The position numbers were made by a program, and so were the translations under genes. DNA of 64,000 nucleotides, from NCBI GenBank assembly GCA_036960565.1, contig JBALXQ010000018.1, positions 1 through 64,000 on the forward strand, in the 5' to 3' direction. Numbering within the stretch: the stretch's first letter is position 1; each line of letters opens with the position of its first letter. Of this stretch, positions 43,369-52,072 are shown piece after piece. The DNA comes from Bermanella sp036960565 (GTDB lineage: Bacteria; Pseudomonadota; Gammaproteobacteria; Pseudomonadales; Oceanobacteraceae). A model generated the notes under the pieces. That model was not told the origin of the DNA, did not search any database, and saw nothing but the letters and a program-made list of their open reading frames with translations.

Positions 43369-44130
43369 ATGCTGCTTCGATGTTTGCTTCTTACACTCTT
43401 CAGTGGCGCCTGTCAGGCCGATACCATTCGTATTCGTGCTGATGAGTGGTATCCCATGAATGGCGATCCTAATTCGGAACATCCCGGCTATATGATTGAT
43501 TTGGCAAAAGCGATACTTGAGCCAGAAGGCCACAAGGTTGATTACAAAGTAATGCCTTGGAAGCGTGCGCTGGCTGAAACGCGGACGGGAAACAGTAATT
43601 GTGTGGTGGGCGCTATCAAAAATGAGGCGCCAGATTTTTTGTACCCCAAAACCCATTGGGGGGTTGATCAAGCTGCCATTTACATTTTCAAGAACGAGGG
43701 TGAAAAAGATCACTGGCGATACGATGGTAAATTGTCTTCTTTAATAACACGAAAAACAGGGGTGATACTGGGGTATTTTTACGGAGATGAATTAGATATT
43801 TATTTCAAACAAAATTCAGGGGGAGCCTTCGAATTTGTTTCTGCCGATAGGCCATTGAGACAGAATATTCGTAAATTATTATCTGGGCGAATAAATGGCG
43901 TGATAGAAACGGTTCCTGTTATGGATGCCCAGTTAAAGCAATTAGGGTTGGCTAAAAAAATTGTTTTTGCCGGATCAGTGGGAGAGCGTTCTTTATTGTA
44001 TATTGCCTGTGGTTCAGGGAATAGAAATAATCAAAAGTACATAGACTTGATTGATAGGGTTATGCCAAACCTTCGTAAAAGTGGTGATTTACAACAAATT
44101 CTAATGCCTTATGGTTTAAGCCTGTGGTGA
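43369..44130 (+). CDS. Periplasmic amino-acid-type solute-binding protein (orphan)
   Basis: 253 aa with a short signal peptide (LLRCLLLTLFSGACQA) and an SBP_bac_3 fold: RIRADEWYPMNGDPNSEH, then PWKRALAETRTGNSNCVVGA and a late IETVPVMDAQLKQLG block. The PWKRAL motif marks the group of small binding-protein-like exported proteins found without ABC transporters in marine gammaproteobacteria. No permease or ATPase gene is adjacent, so its role (sensing or binding) is unknown. It converges with the PilY1-like gene. A second paralogue lies at 55471. Confidence 0.82.
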   Translation: MLLRCLLLTLFSGACQADTIRIRADEWYPMNGDPNSEHPGYMIDLAKAILEPEGHKVDYKVMPWKRALAETRTGNSNCVVGAIKNEAPDFLYPKTHWGVDQAAIYIFKNEGEKDHWRYDGKLSSLITRKTGVILGYFYGDELDIYFKQNSGGAFEFVSADRPLRQNIRKLLSGRINGVIETVPVMDAQLKQLGLAKKIVFAGSVGERSLLYIACGSGNRNNQKYIDLIDRVMPNLRKSGDLQQILMPYGLSLW

Positions 44131-44190
44131 TATTTTATTAAATTATTCACAGGCTTGAACTCTAAGGTATATTTAAATTAACTCATTAAA

Positions 44191-47100
44191 TTATTGCCCA
44201 TCCTCAACCTGACGCCAATATATTGGAGTAACATAACAATTATTGGCTTCACATTCAGACACGCTTCCTTCTGTGGAAGTATCTTCTTCAAAGCGGTCGT
44301 CTTCAATAGTCTCAGTGCCTATTGCAATAGTTTTACCACCATCCGGTTGATAGATTATGACCGGGCGTGGAGCAATGCCTGAATGCGCTAATTCTACATA
44401 ACTATCATTTTCATCCGTTTCGCCATCCCCGTTTAAATCAATGGCAGCCATGGCCCACTTTTGGCTTAACGCATAAATACGAGACTGGCCTGTATCGGCA
44501 CCACACGTGCTTACCGTACTGCCACTAGGAGCAAAAGTGGTAAATATAATAGCACTGGAAAAAGTGGTGGACTCTGCCAGTACCTTTTCACCGGTAGTGC
44601 CAAAGGTTACGTACCAACCGCCACCGTTGGTCAGTAAAACTTGCATGTCACTGGTTAATGCATCTTCCCCTTCATTCATTAATGAGGTGGCATTATAAAG
44701 TTTGGTGGAGTCGGCACTTTCGCCGTCTGATAGGGTTGTTTTAGTGGTAGATGCTTCACTTACGGAACTGTAGCTACTAGGCACTGAATAGGGGTTAAAG
44801 TCTTTAATCATGTAAAAGCGATTTTCAACTGTGGTGGTTTGTATTGGATGAGCCCGATAACCGGAGCCAATACCAATGGTGAGGTAGTCTCCATATTCTT
44901 TGTCTTTTACTAAAGCCACATTAGGCTTGTTATAAAAACGGCGATTATTAGCTTCGTCACTGCCGGCTAGGGAAGCAATTTCACCACCCGTGGCAAAATC
45001 ATTGGCACTGGATGCACTGGGATTAATGTCTATGCGAAAAACCCGTCCACCGGTATCGGCTGCGAATAAATAATCTATTAAGCCGTCACCTGTAATATCA
45101 ATTACCGATAAACTTGCAGGGATACTGTTGGTCATAGTAGATATATTTAGGTCGGCATCTGTATTACTGGCGGTCCATAAAAGCTCGCCTGTGCTGGCAT
45201 CTACCATGTAAATGGCATTACCAATGGTGTCTGCCTCTGTGGTGCTATTGCTATCTTGATTGGTGTCATAGCCACCTGCAAAAAATAAAACAAATCGATT
45301 TCCGTCAGAGTTTCCATTAGGAAATTTTACTTTGGCGATGGTCATGCGCGACCAAGTTTGGCCTAACTTATCAAAGCCGGCGGTAACCCCTCCTTCAATT
45401 TTAAATAGTATGCTAGGGCTAGAGCGGTTGGTTACATCTAAACCGTAATAATTGTTACCACCACGACGCATACCGGAATAAAGGTAGGCATGCTCATTGC
45501 TTTCCAGCGCTCCTGAACTATCTAAAATTACATTGTTGCCATTTTCATCATAAAGCCAGCTGCTAATTAACCCATCCATGCCATAAGGTTTATCGGCCGC
45601 TGCTGCCGTATTTTCATAATAGATATTTAAATTTGGATGCAAATCTTGAGGGATAAAAGCAAACTCTTCTTGTCCGCTATCAGTATCTATCGCGTGAATA
45701 AAGCCCTCGTTGGTGCCAAAATATACGGTTGAGTCGCTATCTTCATCTGTGCCACCGTAGGTGATGATGACGGGCTCACTGTGCAGAGGGTCTCCCATGG
45801 AATAGCGGCTATCAACTGAGCTGCCATCTCCATCTATATCATCCACATCATAGCCAATGGTCCAATCGCGCACACTGATGTACTCATCTTCGCTGTAAGC
45901 TTCCATGTCAAAGGTGACTTGTGAGGTAGCGCTAGAATTTGAAAATGAAAGCAGGGTATTGCTGTCATTTTCGGTATAAATGCTGCGGGAATCAGGCTCT
46001 AATAATTTAACCATGCCCCCTAGCTCTACATCTTTACCGTCAGCTACACCATCGGGATAACCTGTATCGTTCCACAAATCATATATGTCATCAGAAAAAA
46101 AGCCGGTGCTTTCGTCAATGGCCAGAGTACTCGTATCGGCCCCTACTATTTCGCCATCGGAAGTGAGTGTGTATTTTTTTAAATTCCCTTCCCATTTCAC
46201 ATTATCGGCGGGACTAAACAATGCATAAAAAAGTTCGTCGCTGTGTTCAGACGCATTGAAAGCATTTACCGAGATAGCTGGCGCAGTAAAGGTAGAGTCG
46301 GTGGCGAGAATATCCAAAAATATGGCATCTAGAGCATCGGTTAAACCCGTGGTGTCATTGGCTTCATAATACGTGCCGCCACCGCCATTGGCTGCTCTCT
46401 TTAATAGCTCTACACCATCTTCTAATTCAAAGCCGCCTATGGTGTAGGTGATGATTTCTTGGGTATCGCTGAAGTCCTCAGAGTGGTCGGTATTTTTCAT
46501 CCAGTACGCCAATTCATCCAAACAATCACCACTGCCCGAACAACTTGCATCCAAATCCAAATCAGGGTCCAGCGTCATACCACTAATTAAATCGCGAATG
46601 CTGCTGTTGGCAGAGGTATCGTTGGTGGGTTCGCCGTCGGTTAATAAAATAATATGATGTTTTTGGCAATCGGCTTCTATGGGGCTGGCATAACTGCTGC
46701 CACCGTCCACACGGGAATCGGTAACACTGGAATTGGGTTGCGAATTATCACCAAATTCCCAAGTCTCTCCGCGATAATAACGCGCCGCTTCATACACGGT
46801 TTCTTCTAAAGGTGTGCCTCCTTGAGGGTAGTAACCATCTAGAGCGGTGCGAATTTGTGCGCCAGAAGTGGTGATGTCGCTCACCGGAATATCTATCATG
46901 CCGCCGTCAGAGTTTTGATCAAAACGCATTAGCCCCAAATTTATATTGCTAAGAGATTCGGTTAGTTCTGTTACTACATCAACGACCACCTCCATGCGAG
47001 TACTAGTAGTGTTATTCGATTCGTCATGATACCAATTCATGTAGTTACCCGAATAAAGCCAAGTATCATTACCGCCCTGATCACAGCGAATATCATTGTC

Positions 47101-47505
47101 GACACCATCACGTAAGCTACTGCGCCAAGAATTACCGCCGCGTTTTTGCTGGTATTGGCCTAGTATTTTACCGACAGATGTCAGTGTGCTAATGGTGTTG
47201 GTGCAACCACTAGAATCTGAACTTTCCAGTGCGCTGGCGTTATGGCCATCGTTGTAATTATCGTCACTATTGTTGTAAATGTCGGTGCTAATGTAATCGC
47301 CCGAGTAGGTGGTGTTTTCATCATAGGGGGTGAGTGTTACCTCCACTTCACCGGACATGCTTCCTGAAGTATCCATAATAAATAACACATTGGCGTTCAC
47401 TGTGTTTGCTTCGTCTATGGCGGTGGCGCCATATATTTCGGTGTCATCGGCAAAGCATGCGCCTGAAAATAAAGATAAAGCCGTTAATAAAGTTAAATTT
47501 TTCAT
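44191..47505 (-). CDS. PilY1-like type IV pilus-associated VWA protein
   Basis: 1104 aa with a signal peptide. The N-terminal VWA-type domain (about 35-400) has the MIDAS start FIMDTSGSMSGEV. The C-terminal region (about 560-1090) is the PilC/PilY beta-propeller with VYFGTNEGFIHAIDTDSG and calcium-binding Asp-rich loops such as DLNGDGETDEND and DITGDGLIDY. PilY1 sits at the pilus tip, helps pilus assembly and senses surfaces. The usual minor pilin genes (fimU, pilVWXE) are not beside it; only a small exported protein gene precedes it by 12 bases. Very acidic overall. Confidence 0.85.
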   Translation of the reverse strand: MKNLTLLTALSLFSGACFADDTEIYGATAIDEANTVNANVLFIMDTSGSMSGEVEVTLTPYDENTTYSGDYISTDIYNNSDDNYNDGHNASALESSDSSGCTNTISTLTSVGKILGQYQQKRGGNSWRSSLRDGVDNDIRCDQGGNDTWLYSGNYMNWYHDESNNTTSTRMEVVVDVVTELTESLSNINLGLMRFDQNSDGGMIDIPVSDITTSGAQIRTALDGYYPQGGTPLEETVYEAARYYRGETWEFGDNSQPNSSVTDSRVDGGSSYASPIEADCQKHHIILLTDGEPTNDTSANSSIRDLISGMTLDPDLDLDASCSGSGDCLDELAYWMKNTDHSEDFSDTQEIITYTIGGFELEDGVELLKRAANGGGGTYYEANDTTGLTDALDAIFLDILATDSTFTAPAISVNAFNASEHSDELFYALFSPADNVKWEGNLKKYTLTSDGEIVGADTSTLAIDESTGFFSDDIYDLWNDTGYPDGVADGKDVELGGMVKLLEPDSRSIYTENDSNTLLSFSNSSATSQVTFDMEAYSEDEYISVRDWTIGYDVDDIDGDGSSVDSRYSMGDPLHSEPVIITYGGTDEDSDSTVYFGTNEGFIHAIDTDSGQEEFAFIPQDLHPNLNIYYENTAAAADKPYGMDGLISSWLYDENGNNVILDSSGALESNEHAYLYSGMRRGGNNYYGLDVTNRSSPSILFKIEGGVTAGFDKLGQTWSRMTIAKVKFPNGNSDGNRFVLFFAGGYDTNQDSNSTTEADTIGNAIYMVDASTGELLWTASNTDADLNISTMTNSIPASLSVIDITGDGLIDYLFAADTGGRVFRIDINPSASSANDFATGGEIASLAGSDEANNRRFYNKPNVALVKDKEYGDYLTIGIGSGYRAHPIQTTTVENRFYMIKDFNPYSVPSSYSSVSEASTTKTTLSDGESADSTKLYNATSLMNEGEDALTSDMQVLLTNGGGWYVTFGTTGEKVLAESTTFSSAIIFTTFAPSGSTVSTCGADTGQSRIYALSQKWAMAAIDLNGDGETDENDSYVELAHSGIAPRPVIIYQPDGGKTIAIGTETIEDDRFEEDTSTEGSVSECEANNCYVTPIYWRQVEDGQ

Positions 47506-47517
47506 CAGTAATACTCT

Positions 47518-47832
47518 TTAATAAACAACTTTAAGTACGCTAAGGGATTTTTTATCGAGTAATAACGTGGTGTATTTAGCATTCCAGTAATCTTTTAAAA
47601 AATAATCAAAGGAAATGCTTTTTCCATTTTTTATTATTTTAGGAACTTGGGTGAATTCATAATAAGGTTTAGCGCATTGCTCACAATTTTTTGGGTAAAT
47701 GATGCCCCTATTTGAAGATTCAATATATTCAAGTTTAATGCTGGTGGCTTCCACTGCGATATCAAGCGCTTTTACCCCATAGCTATTTTCAAAAAAAAGT
47801 ATCAGGAAAATCAGTAGGATTTTTTGTGTCAT
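47518..47832 (-). CDS. Small exported protein with a CxxC motif
   Basis: 104 aa, not recognised. An N-terminal signal peptide (ILLIFLILFFENSYG) leads into a mostly beta-strand sequence with CEQC around residues 49-52, which could bind metal or form a disulfide, and a C-terminus rich in Lys and aromatic residues. It is the first gene of a pair with the PilY1-like gene, 12 bases ahead of it, so it may be a partner, chaperone or small pilin-like factor. AT-rich codon use. Confidence 0.65.
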   Translation of the reverse strand: MTQKILLIFLILFFENSYGVKALDIAVEATSIKLEYIESSNRGIIYPKNCEQCAKPYYEFTQVPKIIKNGKSISFDYFLKDYWNAKYTTLLLDKKSLSVLKVVY

Positions 47833-48287
47833 TGTTCAATTCCAGTGTTTATTCATTTTTATTGTGTAATTGATTTCTCCAGAATCCTTTCTGCATAGCT
47901 CGTAAATCTTTACGGGTTTTCTAATTGCATGTTTTATGGGTATCTAGTAAAAAACGCCAGAACATGCATTTGGTCTACAAGGGCTACGGGTTTTAGCTAA
48001 AAATATTGCTGCTTTTTTACATTAATTATTCGCAAACTAGTAAATGACCGTGTATCGTTATTTTTCTACCGCCTGCTTCTGTTTTAGTGAAGGAAAAGCG
48101 TATGAGAATCGAGACTAGCGGTTCGGTTTGAAGTGGTGTTAGCGGTTTAATAAAACTTTTCTTTACTTAACAAGCCTTAGCGACTGTGCAAATATTGTGA
48201 ATATTGCCTTGGTTGTGATGAGATCCTCGTTAGTATGCTAAATATGTGAAAAGTGGATATTTTTTAATTCTGTAAGTGGAAAATAAT
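47833..48287. other. Intergenic region upstream of the CobW gene
   Basis: 455 bases without a recognisable gene. It contains a tandem heptamer AATATTG at 48191-48206 about 80 bases before the GTPase start. I found no Zur-like operator. Promoters of both the PilY1-pair and the CobW gene should lie here. Confidence 0.35.
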
Positions 48288-49181
48288 GTGATATCAACTC
48301 ATATCATTACCGGTTTTCTTGGGGTGGGTAAAACCACTACCCTTGAGCACCTCATTAGACAAAAGCCTAAAAATGAAAAGTGGGCGGTTTTGCTTAATGA
48401 GTTTGGCCAAACGGGTCTTGATGCGTTACTGCTGGCTTGTTCCGAAGTTATTATCAAACAGGTACCCGGTGGCTGTTTGTGCTGTGTGACGCAAATGCCC
48501 TTTCAGATAATGTTAAATCAACTTATTCGATTCGAGCGTCCGCACCGAATTTTTATTGAACCCAGCGGCCTAGGGCATCCTGACGAAATCGTTAAGCTGT
48601 TAAAGCAAAAGCAATATGAAAAAATACTCAATGTAGAGCCCGTATTGACACTGGTAGACGCTCGCCACTTAAGTAATGAACGTCATCGCCAGCATGAAAT
48701 TTACCGCCGACAATTGGCGGTGGCTGATGTTTTTATCGCCAATAAGATGGACTTGGCCGAGCAAACTGATAAGCAACAATTCAATGACTTATTGGCAGAA
48801 TACAAGCGTACCGGGTATGTCATTGAAAATGGTGAGCTGCCAATATCCTGTTTACAGCAGAATAAAGAACATGAAAGCCGTTTTCGTATATTTAAAAAGG
48901 CGGCGTTAAATCAGCCGTTTTTTACGCAAACACTAATGTTAGATAAACAAGATGTTTGGAACCAAGAGACCTTGGAAATATATTTTCAATCTCTAGATAT
49001 ATTACGTACCAAGGGCCTAGTGTTTTCTGAAAGTGGCGGTTTGTTAGTTAATGCTGTGATGAGGGAGGTGAGTATCAAAAAGATAGAGCTGGTTGCAGAG
49101 GATCCTAGACTCGAGTTTATAGATTATAAACCTATAGATATTGGCAAAATTAAGGCCCAGTTGCAGTCGCTTAAGCTGTAG
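48288..49181 (+). CDS. CobW/COG0523 family GTPase
   Basis: About 297-aa G3E-family GTPase. The Walker A is GFLGVGKTT, followed by the metal-binding GGCLCC (CxCC), the IEPSGLGHPDEI switch block and the NKMD guanine-specificity motif. COG0523 proteins deliver metals (zinc or cobalt) to client enzymes or help under metal limitation; without a client gene nearby the metal cannot be chosen. I prefer the GTG at 48288, with a GTGGA site seven bases upstream, over the GTG at 48276. Single gene. Confidence 0.85.
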   Translation: MISTHIITGFLGVGKTTTLEHLIRQKPKNEKWAVLLNEFGQTGLDALLLACSEVIIKQVPGGCLCCVTQMPFQIMLNQLIRFERPHRIFIEPSGLGHPDEIVKLLKQKQYEKILNVEPVLTLVDARHLSNERHRQHEIYRRQLAVADVFIANKMDLAEQTDKQQFNDLLAEYKRTGYVIENGELPISCLQQNKEHESRFRIFKKAALNQPFFTQTLMLDKQDVWNQETLEIYFQSLDILRTKGLVFSESGGLLVNAVMREVSIKKIELVAEDPRLEFIDYKPIDIGKIKAQLQSLKL

Positions 49182-49344
49182 AAATTGCGTAGGACTAATT
49201 AAACATTGATGAGGTTTGTAATGTTTCTATCGATAACCCCATTTAGTGATGAACTTTTGTTGATAAAGCATCTCTTGATAAAATAAGTAGATGAGGATAA
49301 ATTGCCGCGAAATTGAACTCTCAATCGGCGTAAATGGACTTACC

Positions 49345-49992
49345 GTGAAAAATACCTGCCTTTTTATCTTTCTTTCTATTCTGTCTTTAAACGCATTGGC
49401 CCAATGGAATTTTGGCTTGGAGGCAGGGGCCTCAAATTACAGCTTTTTGGGTTTATCCAAGGATAAAGAAGAAAGAGTTCAACAGGGGGCTGTTTACAGT
49501 GAGCGAAAGTATCAAGCCGAAGATCCCTTGCATCTTGCCTTAGGGTTATCGGTTCAGTACGTGGCAAATGAAACCTGGTCGTTGGAAGCCTCTGCCTGGT
49601 ATCTAGGAAAGCCTGGCATTAAAACTGTGTACAAAACACCCAGTGGAGAAGAGGTTAAAGGCACAGGTGCCACAGTAAATCATTTTGGCGCTCTAGCACT
49701 GCAATTAGGGTACAGAAGCTCCATATTGACCCGCCCTTGTGTGTGGAATTTAGGTGTTAGCCGATTTGTTGAATATTCAACTGAAGATAAGATTTACATA
49801 GAGGTGGCAAACAACACAATCCGCGCCTTTGATGTGGAAGAGGGCTCTCGCTATAACTTTGCCAATCACCTCTCCATGGGCCTAACCATGCCCTTTGGTT
49901 CCCCAAGCGACAGCCAATATCTAGGTCGCTGGCAGCATATTCAATCTCTGTACGGTCCTGTGGAAATGTTTACCCTGGGTTTGTTATTCTGA
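49345..49992 (+). CDS. Outer-membrane beta-barrel protein of unknown function
   Basis: About 215 aa from a GTG start: signal peptide (KNTCLFIFLSILSLNALA), then alternating strands typical of an eight-stranded barrel (WNFGLEAGASNYSF, LHLALGLSVQYVA, WSLEASAWYLGKPG) ending in a hydrophobic strand FTLGLLF. It resembles OmpA-like or OmpW-like barrels in layout but I cannot assign a family. A reading from 49291 would put 18 polar residues before the signal peptide. It is an isolated gene between the CobW gene and the copper locus. Confidence 0.65.
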   Translation: MKNTCLFIFLSILSLNALAQWNFGLEAGASNYSFLGLSKDKEERVQQGAVYSERKYQAEDPLHLALGLSVQYVANETWSLEASAWYLGKPGIKTVYKTPSGEEVKGTGATVNHFGALALQLGYRSSILTRPCVWNLGVSRFVEYSTEDKIYIEVANNTIRAFDVEEGSRYNFANHLSMGLTMPFGSPSDSQYLGRWQHIQSLYGPVEMFTLGLLF

Positions 49993-50103
49993 TTTCTTCT
50001 ATCTTATACATGGGGTTTCAGGAACCAAGTACACCAATTCAGGTCATTGAATGAGGCCTGTTAATTCCGTTACACTATGGCCACTCTAAAATAGGGCATA
50101 TTT

Positions 50104-50472
50104 GTGAAATCCACATGGTTCTTCATATTAATGGTGATGCTGACGGTCCAGAATTTGGGTCTGTCTAATGCTATGCCAATATATGAGATGCAAGATGCAT
50201 CCCTCACAATGGATATGCACTCAGGCGATGCACACATGCACTCAGGCAATGGCGACATGCCTTGTTGCTCCGATGATGATATGGCTCTAACCATGTTGGA
50301 CTGCTGTAGTGATCAGGAATGCGGTTGTTGCTGGGGTTGTAGTGGCCTCATGAGCGTGCCATTTGAATTATCTTCGTCTCTTCATGGGATGGATCAGCCT
50401 GCTTTATCTTTTACTCGTGCACTTGCCAGTATTAGCCTTAAAAACCTGTATCGCCCTCCCATTTCAGCTTAA
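50104..50472 (+). CDS. Small Met/His/Cys-rich exported protein of the copper locus
   Basis: 122 aa from a GTG start with an AGGG site. A signal peptide (VKSTWFFILMVMLTVQNLGLSNA) precedes a metal-binding-looking stretch: Met and His clusters (MDMHSGDAHMHSGNGDM) and eight Cys, mostly in pairs (PCC, DCC, ECGCCWGC). Such composition fits periplasmic copper or silver binding. I do not recognise a named family. It lies 106 bases before the CusB-like gene, so it is probably coregulated and may pass metal to the pump. Confidence 0.75.
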   Translation: MKSTWFFILMVMLTVQNLGLSNAMPIYEMQDASLTMDMHSGDAHMHSGNGDMPCCSDDDMALTMLDCCSDQECGCCWGCSGLMSVPFELSSSLHGMDQPALSFTRALASISLKNLYRPPISA

Positions 50473-50578
50473 TACACCCCAGTTGCGTCTAAAATAAATA
50501 GTAATGAAAAGTTTCTAGCAGCAGTCCATGCATTAATTGATGCACTTCAGGGTTGAATCTGCGTATTGAGTATTAACA

Positions 50579-52069
50579 ATGAATATTAAGAAGATCATCC
50601 TGCCCATGTTGGCTTTTGGCCTGGGGGTTATTGCCACTTATGGTTATGTTTCCATTCCTCAAAACAGTATCGAGCCCATGGCTGAAAATAAACCTCTCTA
50701 TTGGGTGGCCCCAATGGATGCCAATTACCGTCGCGATGTACCTGGGTTATCCCCCATGGGCATGGAGCTGGTGCCATTTTACGCTGATGAGACAGATAGT
50801 GAGCCCGGTACTGTCAAAATATCCGCCAGTATTGAAAACAGTCTGGGGGTGAAGGTAGCAAATGTACTGCAACAGGATATGCATCGAAACATTCAAAGTG
50901 CCGGTTTTTTGCAGTATGACGAATCTAGCATTCAGCATTATCACGTTCGCGTGAATGGGTGGCTGGAAAAACTCTATGTGAACAGTGTTGGCGATAAAAT
51001 TAAAACGGGGCAAAAATTATTTGATCTTTATAGCCCTGAACTTGTGTATGCCCAAGAAGAATATCTGGCGGCTTTACAGACAAATAACAAAACACTTATT
51101 CAGGCAGCATTATTAAAGTTACGTGCCCTAGGCGTTAGCAATAAACAGGTTAATTCATTAGAGAAAAATAAAAAAGTTCGTCAAACCCTAACCTTTTATG
51201 CGGTACGCCCAGGTTATATTTCCAACTTAAATGTACGCCAGGGAATGTATATTCAGCCGCAATTAGAAATTATGGCCACCGGGGATTTAAGTTCTATTTG
51301 GGTGATTGCCGAAGTATTTGAACGCCAAGCCAGTTGGTTGGAAATAGCGGCACCTGTAGAAATGAAACTGGCGGCATTTCCCCATAAGAAATGGCAGGGC
51401 AAGGTAGATTATATCTTTCCAGTTTTAAACAGTGAAAATCGTACTGTTCAGGCTCGCATTGTATTTGAAAATCCAGATTTAAAATTAAAGCCCAACATGT
51501 TTGCCGCACTTAATATTCAAGTGCGTCCATTAAATAATGCCATAGTGATTCCTAGTGAAGCGGTGATTTACAGCTCGGATATGCAGCGAGTAGTGCTGGC
51601 ATTGGGTAATGGTCAATTTCGTTCTACTCGCGTCATCACAGGTATTCAGAGCATGGGATTCACTCAAATTATTGAAGGCTTGGAAGACGGACAAAAGGTG
51701 GTGCAGTCGGCTCAGTTTTTAATCGACAGCGAATCTAGCATTAATGCAGATCTTTCCCGCATGCAGCATGAAAAACCATTAATGAGCAGCTCCATGGACA
51801 ATATGTCTATGGAGGAAAAAGCCCAACTCATCATGGCTATTGGTGTCGTCACCGCGCTTGAAGGCAAAGATGCCATCGAAATTAAACATCAACCTATTAA
51901 AGAGCTAAATTGGCCCGTGATGCAGATGAGCTTTGATGTGCAGGAAGGTGTATCGCTTTCGTTATTTTCCGAAGGAGATGTAGTGGAATTCTCTTTGCAA
52001 AAATCCGCTCAAGGCAGTTACGTAATAGGCAAAATTGAAAAGCGTGACACAACCAAGAAAGGAGAATGA
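50579..52069 (+). CDS. cusB: CusB-type RND adaptor with fused CusF domain
   Basis: 496-aa periplasmic membrane-fusion subunit for Cu(I)/Ag(I) efflux. After a membrane anchor comes the heavy-metal-binding segment YWVAPMDANYRR...GLSPMGMELVPFY (about 41-70), then the barrel-sandwich, lipoyl and alpha-hairpin domains. At about residues 415-490 is a CusF-like domain with the family's metal ligands in order (His in IKHQPIKELNW, then Trp, and Met-x-Met in PVMQMSF). In E. coli CusF is a separate protein; here it is fused, giving a built-in metal chaperone. cusA follows after three bases, with AAAGGAG. Confidence 0.92.
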   Translation: MNIKKIILPMLAFGLGVIATYGYVSIPQNSIEPMAENKPLYWVAPMDANYRRDVPGLSPMGMELVPFYADETDSEPGTVKISASIENSLGVKVANVLQQDMHRNIQSAGFLQYDESSIQHYHVRVNGWLEKLYVNSVGDKIKTGQKLFDLYSPELVYAQEEYLAALQTNNKTLIQAALLKLRALGVSNKQVNSLEKNKKVRQTLTFYAVRPGYISNLNVRQGMYIQPQLEIMATGDLSSIWVIAEVFERQASWLEIAAPVEMKLAAFPHKKWQGKVDYIFPVLNSENRTVQARIVFENPDLKLKPNMFAALNIQVRPLNNAIVIPSEAVIYSSDMQRVVLALGNGQFRSTRVITGIQSMGFTQIIEGLEDGQKVVQSAQFLIDSESSINADLSRMQHEKPLMSSSMDNMSMEEKAQLIMAIGVVTALEGKDAIEIKHQPIKELNWPVMQMSFDVQEGVSLSLFSEGDVVEFSLQKSAQGSYVIGKIEKRDTTKKGE

Positions 52070-52072
52070 TTT

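Noticed and set aside
44118..44156. Nine-base inverted repeat (AAGCCTGTG / CACAGGCTT) spanning the end of the binding-protein gene at 43369.
   Set aside because: No T tract in either direction, and half of it lies in the coding region.
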